Assembly: GCA_964607165.1 (NCBI GenBank)
Contig: CAZSIT010000007.1
Location: 1-64,000, forward strand
Source of the DNA: DSPP01 sp964607165
GTDB lineage: Bacteria; Zixibacteria; MSB-5A5; DSPP01
Reading direction: 5' to 3'
Length of the DNA stretch: 64,000 nucleotides
The number at the start of each line of letters is the position of its first letter. Position 1 is the stretch's first letter. The position numbers and the translations under genes were made by a program. The notes below the pieces were generated by a model. The model was not told where the DNA came from. It saw only the letters and a list, made by a program, of their open reading frames with translations, and did not search any database. Shown here piece by piece: positions 51,529 to 59,865 of the stretch.

Positions 51529-53775
51529 ATGATAGGCCAAACTGTTTCGCACTACAAAATCCTCGAGAAGTTAGGCGAAGGGGGTATGGGGGAGGTTTAT
51601 CTGGCCGAGGATACCAGCTTAGGCCGCAAGGTTGCAATCAAGTTCCTTTCTTCCGACAAAGCGTCTGATTCTGAATCCCGCCAACGGTTCGTCCACGAGG
51701 CCCGCGCCCAGGCAATGCTTTCCCATCCCAACATCGCCACTTTCTACGAGGTCGGAGAGGAGAACGGTCAGGTCTTTATCGTTATGGAATACATCGAGGG
51801 CCAGCCGCTCTCCCGCTTGGCCGCTGGTGAAAAATTATCGTTGTCGGAGATATTGGATATCGCTATTCAGGTTGGTGAAGGGCTGCAAGCCGCCCACGAA
51901 AAAGGGATAACTCACCGGGATATAAAACCGGAGAACGTACTGGTTACCGCCAAACGCTTGGCCAAGATAACCGACTTTGGGTTGGCAAAATGGAAGGGGG
52001 CTTCCACCCTTACGCAGAGCGGCGCTCGGATGGGAACCGCTTACTATATGTCGCCGGAGCAGGTGGAGGGGAAAAAGGTTGACCATCGAACGGATATTTT
52101 CTCTTTGGGAATCATTCTCTATGAACTCCTTTGCGCCCGCCGGCCGTTTGAGGGAGACACCGATACCGCCATTTTCTACGACTTAATAAATACCCAACCC
52201 CAGCCCTTGGCCCGCTTTGCCCGAAATCTTCCGGAAAAGTTGGAACAGATTGTAATGAAATGTCTGGCCAAGAAACCGGAGGAGCGCTACCAGCATATCG
52301 ACGAACTATTAGTTGACTTGCGTTCCGTCAAAAAGAAACTCGAAACCGGTTCGCCTGCCTCCGAAACATCCAAAATTGCTTCCGCGCCTTCCATAGCGGT
52401 TCTGCCTTTCACCAATATGAGTCCCGAACCGGAGAACGAATACTTTAGCGACGGTTTGACGGAGGAAATCATCGCCCACCTCGCCAAAATCCGCGCCCTA
52501 AAGGTAATTTCGCGCACTTCGGTGATGCGCTACAAGCAAACCGCCAAGTCCCTTAAGCAGATTGCCACGGAGTTGGGGGTTCGGCATATTTTAGAGGGGA
52601 GCGTTCGCAAGCAGGGGAACCATTTAAGGATTACGGCTCAATTGGTGGATGCTCTCGAGGACGCGCACCTTTGGGCGGAGACTTACCGCGGAACAGTGGA
52701 GGATGTTTTTGACATTCAGGAAAAAGTCGCCGGTGAAATCGCCGAAGCCTTGAAGCTCAAGCTTTCTCCCCAGGAACAGAGGAACTTGGAGAAGCGGCAA
52801 ACGGAAAACACGGAAGCGTATCAGCTTTACCTCAAGGGTCGATACTACTGGAATAAGAGAACCGAGGAGGGGTTAAAAAAAGGAATAGAATTTTTCGAGC
52901 AGGCAATCGAAAAAGACCCGACGTATGCCTTGGCCTATACCGGACTGGCAGACTCTTATAATGTTCTTACGGCGTTTGGTCTTGTCGCTCCAGCCGATGC
53001 CATTCCCAGAATCCGAGCGGCGGCGTCAAGGGCCCTGGAAATTGATGAGGCATTAGCCGAGGCCCACATTTCCCGCGCTTGGTGGGCAGCCTGTTTTGAT
53101 AGGGAATGGGAAACTTCCGAGCGTGAGTTCAAGCTGGGGATTGAACTAAATCCGAATTATGCGACCGGACATCACTGGTACTCTTTATTCTTGACCTGTA
53201 TGGGGCGATTTGACGAGGCGGTGACAGTCATAAAAAGAGCTCTAAAATTGGACCCTTTTTCCCTCATCATAAACACGAATGTCGGCTGGTGGGTGAACTA
53301 TTTCGACCGGCGGTATGACCAAGCGATAGACCAACTTCAAAGGACGCTGGATCTGGATGCAAACTTTATTATGGCGCACTACGGCTTGGCTTTGGCCTAT
53401 AATGAAAGCGGAAAGTATTCGGAAGCGATTTTAGAGTGTGAAAAGGCGCAACGGCTTAGCGGGGGCTGGTTGGAAATGACGGCGGCTTTGGGATACAGTC
53501 AGGCCTTGGCAGGAAATCGGAAAGAGGCAGAGAAAATACTGGGAGAGTTGAAAGAGGTTTTACCCCCCCGCTACGTGTCATCCTATTCGATTGCATTAAT
53601 CTATTTTGTCCTCGGTAAAAGAGAACAAGCTCTGGATTGGCTTGAAAAAGGGTACGAGGAGAAAGCTTTCTTTATGATCTGGCTTAAGGTTGATCCCCGA
53701 TGGGATTCCTTGCGCAGTGAGCCTCGATTTGTGTCGCTGCTTCAAAAAATGGGCTTTGGAGAAATAACAAATTGA
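51529..53775 (+). CDS. Ser/Thr protein kinase with TolB-like domain and TPR repeats (kinase 1)
   Basis: The 748-residue protein starts MIGQTVSHYKILEKLGEGGMG. The kinase domain is complete (about 1-270): glycine loop, K38, E57, HRDIKPEN with D131, DFG at D149 and SPE. Residues about 285-420 resemble the COG5616 TolB-like region often paired with TPRs (SIAVLPFTNMSPEPENEYFSDG, ILEGSVRKQGNHLRITAQ). TPR units fill about 430-748. No membrane helix is visible, so it is probably cytosolic. Its stop codon lies inside the block repeated before kinase 2, consistent with tandem duplication. Confidence 0.88.
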   Translation: MIGQTVSHYKILEKLGEGGMGEVYLAEDTSLGRKVAIKFLSSDKASDSESRQRFVHEARAQAMLSHPNIATFYEVGEENGQVFIVMEYIEGQPLSRLAAGEKLSLSEILDIAIQVGEGLQAAHEKGITHRDIKPENVLVTAKRLAKITDFGLAKWKGASTLTQSGARMGTAYYMSPEQVEGKKVDHRTDIFSLGIILYELLCARRPFEGDTDTAIFYDLINTQPQPLARFARNLPEKLEQIVMKCLAKKPEERYQHIDELLVDLRSVKKKLETGSPASETSKIASAPSIAVLPFTNMSPEPENEYFSDGLTEEIIAHLAKIRALKVISRTSVMRYKQTAKSLKQIATELGVRHILEGSVRKQGNHLRITAQLVDALEDAHLWAETYRGTVEDVFDIQEKVAGEIAEALKLKLSPQEQRNLEKRQTENTEAYQLYLKGRYYWNKRTEEGLKKGIEFFEQAIEKDPTYALAYTGLADSYNVLTAFGLVAPADAIPRIRAAASRALEIDEALAEAHISRAWWAACFDREWETSEREFKLGIELNPNYATGHHWYSLFLTCMGRFDEAVTVIKRALKLDPFSLIINTNVGWWVNYFDRRYDQAIDQLQRTLDLDANFIMAHYGLALAYNESGKYSEAILECEKAQRLSGGWLEMTAALGYSQALAGNRKEAEKILGELKEVLPPRYVSSYSIALIYFVLGKREQALDWLEKGYEEKAFFMIWLKVDPRWDSLRSEPRFVSLLQKMGFGEITN

Positions 53776-53852
53776 ATCATTTAGTCATTTTATCATTTTC
53801 AGATTGAAAAAATGCGTCAATGAATCAATGAACAAATGATTAAATTATTTGT
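53771..53852 (+). promoter_or_regulatory. AT-rich upstream block shared by kinases 1 and 2 (copy B)
   Basis: This is the second copy of the block at 51455-51528, a few bases longer. Long stretches match, such as TCAGATTGAAAAAATG and AAATGATTAAATT, and the match continues into the first codons of both kinases. Confidence 0.5.
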
Positions 53853-56312
53853 ATGATAGGCCAGACCGTTTCGCACTATAAAATCCTCGAGAAGTTAGGC
53901 GAAGGGGGGATGGGTATGGTCTATCGGGCGGAAGACACGCTATTGCAACGGGCCGTGGCATTAAAATTTCTCGCCTCACATTTTATTTCCAACCCGGATG
54001 CTAAGGCCCGTTTTTTAACCGAGGCGCGCGCCGCCTCGGCGCTTAATCATCCTAACATCTGCACCATTTACGAAATCGGAGAAGTTGACGACCGCCAGTT
54101 TATAGTAATGGAGTTCGTTGAGGGGAAGCCCCTTTCCCAGATAGTTACTGACGGGAAATTGCCTTTGCCAAAGTTTTTTGAGGTAGCTCTGCAGATTGCC
54201 GAGGGATTAGAGGCTGCCCACAAAAAGGGGATTATTCATCGGGATATTAAACCGGACAATATTCTGGTGACGGCGGAAGGGCGCGCAAAAATTATGGATT
54301 TTGGGCTGGCCAAAATTCGGGATACCGCCCGCATCACCACCACCGGCACCGCTTTGGGAACGGCGGCCTATATGTCTCCCGAACAAGCGCGAGGGGAAAT
54401 GGTGGATGCCCGCTCGGACGTTTTTTCTTTGGGAATGGTTTTGTATGAAATGGTGGCGGGACGGCATCCTTTTTCGGGAGCGCACCCCGCGGCCTTTATT
54501 TATTCTATTTTGCACGAACAGCCAGAACCGCTGGGGCGATATAGATCCGAAGTTCCGGCCGAATTAGAAACCATAGTCAACCGCACCTTGGAGAAAAACG
54601 TTGCTCATCGATATCAGACGGCGGGCGACTTGGCCGCCGACCTTCGGCGGCTGGTGCAAGGGCCGTCGCGAACGGTTTCCGCCGCTTCGATTCCGGTAAA
54701 GCCTTCGGTGGCGGTCTTGCATTTTGACAATATGTCCGGTTTGGAAGACGATAAATACTTTGCTGCCGGGATGACCGAAGACATCATCACCGAACTTTCC
54801 AATATCGAGGGATTAAGAGTCGCTTCGCGAATGCAGGTCGAACAGTTTAGAGGAAAGCAGGTGGATTTTGCGGAAGTTGGGCGAAAATTGCACGTGGATT
54901 ACATTTTGGAAGGCTCGGTTCGTAAGGCGGATAATATCGTCCGAATTACCGCCCAGTTGACGAACATTGCCGATGGCTTTCAAGTTTGGTCCCGGCGGTT
55001 CGACCGAGAGTTAAAACATATCTTCCAAATCCAGGATGAGGTTTCCAAAGAAGTGGCCGGAGCATTAAAAGTAAAATTGTCACCGGAAGATTTGGCGCGT
55101 ATCGAAAAAATTCCCACCAACAACCTGCAGGCTTACGACTATTTTCTCAAAGGCCGGGAATACAATTGGAGTGTCGGCACCGAGTCGCAAAAAGAGTACA
55201 TTGACTTCGCGGCTAAAATGTTTGAAAAAGCCATCGAGCTGGACGGCCAATTTGCCGAAGCCTGGGCCGGGTTGGGCGAAGTGTATACCTCGTACAGCAT
55301 TCGCCGCATTGATTTTAATCCTGCGCTGATAAAGAAGGCAGAGGTGAGCATTAAAAGAGCTTTGGAGCTGGCGCCGAATTTGGCGGAAGCGCACCGGGCT
55401 TTGGGGCGTTTTTACTCGAGCCAAAGGCAGTTTGCGTTGGCCGCCGAAGAACTCACTTGTGCCATCGATTTAAAACCGAACTATGCGGATGCCTACTATA
55501 GTTTGGGAGCGGCCCGGTTTGAGGAAGGGAAATATTCCGAAGCTTCGGACGCATTTCAAAAGGTATTGGAACTGCGGCCGACTTTCTTTTTGGCTTTTCT
55601 TACCGCCGCCGAGACGGCCTGGGTGCTGCAGGATTATAAATTGGCGGAAAGTTATTTGGACCGCTGCGATCAGCTATTAGCAGGACACTTTAAATCTTTC
55701 GACATTCGGGGCTGGCTCCATCTTCGGCAAGGTCGGCTGAATCAAGCAAGAGAGGCTTTTAGAAAAGCCGCCGAGCGCTGCGAAAACGCCAGTTTTGCCG
55801 AAACGATTGCTTTTGGTTTGATTTTATTGGGAGAATATGATTGTGCCATTACGCTCTTGCAGAAAACCGGTAATTCAGTCAATGGAACCAATCTTTATCT
55901 TTTGGGGCTAGCTTATTATCAGAAAGGAATGGAACAGGAGGCCTGTTTAACCTGGGAAACCGCCCTGGCATTTATTGAGAAGCAATTGCAAAACGTGCCT
56001 TTCATTCTTTCTCCCTTGATGTGGGCAAATCTGGCTTTGACCCGTGCCTCCTTGGGGGCGATAGATTCCGGTTTTGAGGCGGTTGCCCGGGGTGAAGCTG
56101 TTGAACGAGCCAAACCGGAAGAGAAAGCAACTTTGAAAGTTGCGGAAGGCATTCTTTTCGCTTTACAGGACAAAAAAAAGGAGGCGGCGCAATCTTTAGA
56201 AAACTCGGCTTCAAGATATTACACGGCCATTGAGGCAGGACTGGATCCTCGCTTAAAAAAGATTGCCGACGATTTGCATTTTAAGGATTACTTAAAGTTC
56301 GAAAACCTATAA
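53853..56312 (+). CDS. Ser/Thr protein kinase with TolB-like domain and TPR repeats (kinase 2)
   Basis: The 819-residue paralogue has the same first 21 residues as kinase 1 and the same order: kinase (HRDIKPDN, MDFGLAK, MSPEQ), TolB-like region (SVAVLHFDNMSGLEDDKYFAAG, ILEGSVRKADN) and a long TPR array ending KDYLKFENL. The kinase motifs are intact. The TPR part diverges most from kinases 1 and 3, so the three proteins probably sense or bind different partners. An aminopeptidase gene follows after 18 bases and may be cotranscribed. Confidence 0.88.
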   Translation: MIGQTVSHYKILEKLGEGGMGMVYRAEDTLLQRAVALKFLASHFISNPDAKARFLTEARAASALNHPNICTIYEIGEVDDRQFIVMEFVEGKPLSQIVTDGKLPLPKFFEVALQIAEGLEAAHKKGIIHRDIKPDNILVTAEGRAKIMDFGLAKIRDTARITTTGTALGTAAYMSPEQARGEMVDARSDVFSLGMVLYEMVAGRHPFSGAHPAAFIYSILHEQPEPLGRYRSEVPAELETIVNRTLEKNVAHRYQTAGDLAADLRRLVQGPSRTVSAASIPVKPSVAVLHFDNMSGLEDDKYFAAGMTEDIITELSNIEGLRVASRMQVEQFRGKQVDFAEVGRKLHVDYILEGSVRKADNIVRITAQLTNIADGFQVWSRRFDRELKHIFQIQDEVSKEVAGALKVKLSPEDLARIEKIPTNNLQAYDYFLKGREYNWSVGTESQKEYIDFAAKMFEKAIELDGQFAEAWAGLGEVYTSYSIRRIDFNPALIKKAEVSIKRALELAPNLAEAHRALGRFYSSQRQFALAAEELTCAIDLKPNYADAYYSLGAARFEEGKYSEASDAFQKVLELRPTFFLAFLTAAETAWVLQDYKLAESYLDRCDQLLAGHFKSFDIRGWLHLRQGRLNQAREAFRKAAERCENASFAETIAFGLILLGEYDCAITLLQKTGNSVNGTNLYLLGLAYYQKGMEQEACLTWETALAFIEKQLQNVPFILSPLMWANLALTRASLGAIDSGFEAVARGEAVERAKPEEKATLKVAEGILFALQDKKKEAAQSLENSASRYYTAIEAGLDPRLKKIADDLHFKDYLKFENL

Positions 56313-56330
56313 CAAGAAAACGGAGGAAAA

Positions 56331-57584
56331 ATGAGAAGGTTCACTTTTGTTTTAATCGCAATATTTACATTCGTCACCAATGTTTATAGTTTACCCAAGG
56401 AGACTTTCAAACAGAGACGGGCTAAACTTATGGAAATGATTGGAGACGGTATCGCCGTCTTGTACGGAAAATCGGGAGGCGGAGATGGTGATTTCAAGCA
56501 GGACCCGAATTTCTACTATCTAACCGGCAATGAAGAACCGGGCGCCATTTTGATTTTAGCTCCCAAGGAAAAAAGCAGGAAAGAAGTTTTGCTGTTGCCC
56601 GCCCGCAATCCTGAAGATGAGCGCTGGACGGGAGAGCGCCCCTCGCTCGGGAAAAGGCTGGAGGACTCCCTGGGGTTTGAATATGTGGGCCGGACTTCTG
56701 CCTTGGGCGGCACAGTCAACTCTTACCTACAACACACTACTAACTTATGCTATCTTTCGCCAGCCGCCGGTTATAATGCCCCCGTTCCTCAAGATTTGAG
56801 TTTATACAAAGACGTTACTTCACGCATTCCGGGCACTTCCATAAAAAATATGTCGCATTTGCTTCCCGGCATGCGCGCCATCAAAACAGAAGAAGAATTG
56901 GCGGCGATGCAGGAAGCGATTGATATTACCGGGGCTGGTTTCGAGAAAGCGGCTTTGGCTCTTAAGCCGGGTATGAGCGAAGCGGACGTTCAGGATATTA
57001 TCGAGACAGAATTTAAGGATATGGGAGCCGAAAAATTGGCTTTTCCTTCCATCGTAGCTACCGGAAAAAACGGTACCGTCCTGCACTATATCCGCAACAA
57101 CGCCACCGTCAAGGAGGGCGATTTGTTTCTAATGGACATCGGCGCGGAATACGACCATTATGCGGGGGATGTCTCGCGCACAATTCCGGTTTCGGGCAAG
57201 TTTTCTCCCGAGCAGAGAAAAATCTATGAAATTGTTCTGAAAGCTCAAAAAGCAGCAATGGCCAAAATTAAACCTGGAGCTTACGTCCGCGAAGACGTCC
57301 ACGCCGAAGCCAGGCGGGTTATCGAAGAGGCCGGCTACGGCGAATACTTTATTCACGGCACCAGCCATTTTATTGGCTTGGACGTTCACGACGTGGGGGA
57401 CTATGGCCAACCGTTGAAGCCGGGGATGGTCATTTCCGTCGAGCCCGGAATTTACCTTCCGGATAAAGGCATCGGCGTGCGTATTGAAGACGATGTTTTG
57501 GTCACCAAAGACGGCTACAAACTTCTCACGGCGGGCATACCTCGAGAGATTGACGAAATAGAGAAGCTTTTGTCAAAAAAATAA
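56331..57584 (+). CDS. Secreted Xaa-Pro aminopeptidase (M24B)
   Basis: The 417-residue protein has an N-terminal signal peptide (RFTFVLIAIFTFVTNVYS), then the aminopeptidase P N-terminal domain and the pita-bread catalytic domain. The metal ligands fit the family: two aspartates in MDIGAEYDHYAGDVSRT, the histidine in HGTSHFIGLDVH, and glutamates in SVEPGIYLP and RIEDDVLV. It removes N-terminal residues before proline, here outside the cytoplasm. A GGAGG ribosome site precedes the start. It lies between kinases 2 and 3 on the same strand. Confidence 0.92.
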   Translation: MRRFTFVLIAIFTFVTNVYSLPKETFKQRRAKLMEMIGDGIAVLYGKSGGGDGDFKQDPNFYYLTGNEEPGAILILAPKEKSRKEVLLLPARNPEDERWTGERPSLGKRLEDSLGFEYVGRTSALGGTVNSYLQHTTNLCYLSPAAGYNAPVPQDLSLYKDVTSRIPGTSIKNMSHLLPGMRAIKTEEELAAMQEAIDITGAGFEKAALALKPGMSEADVQDIIETEFKDMGAEKLAFPSIVATGKNGTVLHYIRNNATVKEGDLFLMDIGAEYDHYAGDVSRTIPVSGKFSPEQRKIYEIVLKAQKAAMAKIKPGAYVREDVHAEARRVIEEAGYGEYFIHGTSHFIGLDVHDVGDYGQPLKPGMVISVEPGIYLPDKGIGVRIEDDVLVTKDGYKLLTAGIPREIDEIEKLLSKK

Positions 57585-57600
57585 AGCTATATTTAGTTCA

Positions 57601-59865
57601 ATGATAGGCCAGAGCGTTTCGCGCTACAAGATACTAAGCAAGCTGGGGGAAGGAGGGATGGGGGAAGTTTTTCTGGCCGAAGACACCGAGCTGGGCCGCA
57701 AAGTCGCGCTCAAAGTTCTTTCCCCCGCCTTTGCAGCTGCTGCCGACGCCAAACTGCGCTTCAAGCGCGAGGCGCAGGCGGCCGCCGCTTTGAATCATTC
57801 CAATATCGTCACCGTTTACGAAATTGCCGAGTATCAAGACCGCTGTTACATCGCGATGGAATTTGTTGACGGGGTGTCTTTGAAAGGGTTAATCGACCAA
57901 AAGCCCCTGCCTGTTGAAAAAGTGGTCAATTTTGCCATCCAGATTGGTGAAGGCCTTTCCCGCGCCCACCAGGCCGGAATCGTGCACCGCGACATAAAGC
58001 CGGATAACATTTTTGTGGATAAGGAGGGTCGGGTAAAAATTCTGGACTTCGGCCTGGCTAAACTTAAAGGCGCCGCCAAGCTTACTCAAACCGGCGCGGC
58101 TACCGGAACTTTCGCCTATATGTCCCCGGAACAGGCCAAGGGAGAAGAGGTTGACCTTCGAACCGATATTTTCTCTTTTGGAGTAGTCCTTTATGAGATG
58201 CTTACCGGCAGGCTCCCTTTTTCAAGCGAGCATCCGGCGGCGGCCATTTATGCGCTTTTGCATGAAACCCCGATGCCCATTGTCCGCCACGTCGTCAATA
58301 TCCCCTTGAGAATGCAGGAGATCGTGGAAAAGGCGATGGCCAAGGAAAAACAAAATCGGTATTCAAGCATCGACGAACTTTTGGGGGAGCTCAAGGAATT
58401 TAAAAAGGAATTGTTTGATGAAGAACTGGTGGTGGGAAGGAAGGGGGGTTCAAAAAGCGACAAAAAGTCGGTGGCCGTGTTGTATTTTGAGAATCTTAGC
58501 TCCGACCCGGAAAGCGATTATTTCTCGGCCGGCATGACCGAAGACATTATTACAGACTTGTCCAAAATCGAAAACATCCGCGTGGCTTCGCGCAACGCGG
58601 TGCTGCCGTACAAGGACAAACCGGTGGACGTCCGCATCCTTGGCAAAAAATTAAACTTAGACGCCGTTCTGCAAGGGAGCGTGCGCAAGTTGGGCAATCG
58701 TTTAAGAATTTCGGCGCAGCTTATTGACGTCCACGAAGGATTTGCCCTTTGGGCCGAGCGCTATGACCGGGAGTTGAAAGAGGTTTTTGAATTGCAGGAA
58801 GAAATCGCCAAAAAAATCGCCCTGGCGCTTAAAGTAAAACTTTCTCCAAAAGATGAAAGGCAAATCGCCACAAAATACAAAGGCAATCCGGAGGCGTATG
58901 AATATTACCTGAAGGGCTGGAAATACGTTTACAAATATACCCGGCCGGATTTGATGACCGCCATTCAGCTGTTCAAAGATGCTTTGGAACTGGACCCCAA
59001 CTATGCTCTGGCTTATTCCGGCCTGGCGGACTGTCACATTCAGGTGGTCGATCGAAATTATGAAACCGACAAGAGCGTTTTGATAAAAGCGGAGGAGGCG
59101 GCCTTAAAGGCTTTGGATATCGACCCGCTTTGCGCCGAGGCCTGCAAGGCGCTGGGTCTGGTTTATTACAAGCAATGGCGCTTTAGAAAATCCAAAGATT
59201 TGCTCTTAAAGGCCATTGATTTGAAATCGAATTACGCCGCCGCCCGCGCCGATTTGGGCGTGGTCTATACCTACCTGGGGGATTTTGAAAAAGCGGAGCG
59301 GGAGCGCCTTTTGGCCTATGACCAGGACCCTTCGCTTACCTTTCTTTTGTGGAACGTGGCCCAGTTTTATTTGAGTTTAAACCGCTTTGGCGAGGCGGAA
59401 AGTTTCATCCGCAAAGTTTTGAACCTTGGGGATTCCTCGTTCCACCTCGAAATCGGTTACTACATACTGGCCAAAATTTACCTGTATCAAAAGCAATTTG
59501 AAAAGGCATTTGAGTACATACAGAAATACACCGCCATTGAACCGGACGAGCCGTTCGGCAACTCCGCATCCGCCGCCATTTTTGCCGCCTTGGGGAAAAA
59601 TGAGGCGGCCCTGGAGAAGCTGGAAAAGACCTTGCAGGGAACCCCCTGGGACGAGGATATTGTCGAGTATATAATCCTGGCTTTTACGCTCTTGCCGGAG
59701 AAAGAAAAAGTTTACGAGTGGATGGAAAAGGGAATTGAAAAAAATAAAATTTTGTGGGTATTTCTGGAGTACAATCCCTTGCTGGCGGAGTTGCGCTCTG
59801 AGCCCCGTTTCGAAAAAATTCTGCGGGACGTAAAAAATAAAACGTTAAGCGAAACGCAATCTTAA
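57601..59865 (+). CDS. Ser/Thr protein kinase with TolB-like domain and TPR repeats (kinase 3)
   Basis: The 754-residue third paralogue starts MIGQSVSRYKILSKLGEGGMG, 16 bases after the aminopeptidase stop. The kinase motifs are complete (VALKVL, HRDIKPDN, LDFGLAK, MSPEQAKG). The TolB-like region reads SVAVLYFENLSSDPESDYFSAG and VLQGSVRKLGNRLRISAQ. About ten TPR-like helices pairs follow to the end. A TATATT about ten bases before the start could be a -10 box for its own leaderless message. It converges with the giant FG-GAP gene, overlapping it by four bases at the ends. Confidence 0.88.
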   Translation: MIGQSVSRYKILSKLGEGGMGEVFLAEDTELGRKVALKVLSPAFAAAADAKLRFKREAQAAAALNHSNIVTVYEIAEYQDRCYIAMEFVDGVSLKGLIDQKPLPVEKVVNFAIQIGEGLSRAHQAGIVHRDIKPDNIFVDKEGRVKILDFGLAKLKGAAKLTQTGAATGTFAYMSPEQAKGEEVDLRTDIFSFGVVLYEMLTGRLPFSSEHPAAAIYALLHETPMPIVRHVVNIPLRMQEIVEKAMAKEKQNRYSSIDELLGELKEFKKELFDEELVVGRKGGSKSDKKSVAVLYFENLSSDPESDYFSAGMTEDIITDLSKIENIRVASRNAVLPYKDKPVDVRILGKKLNLDAVLQGSVRKLGNRLRISAQLIDVHEGFALWAERYDRELKEVFELQEEIAKKIALALKVKLSPKDERQIATKYKGNPEAYEYYLKGWKYVYKYTRPDLMTAIQLFKDALELDPNYALAYSGLADCHIQVVDRNYETDKSVLIKAEEAALKALDIDPLCAEACKALGLVYYKQWRFRKSKDLLLKAIDLKSNYAAARADLGVVYTYLGDFEKAERERLLAYDQDPSLTFLLWNVAQFYLSLNRFGEAESFIRKVLNLGDSSFHLEIGYYILAKIYLYQKQFEKAFEYIQKYTAIEPDEPFGNSASAAIFAALGKNEAALEKLEKTLQGTPWDEDIVEYIILAFTLLPEKEKVYEWMEKGIEKNKILWVFLEYNPLLAELRSEPRFEKILRDVKNKTLSETQS

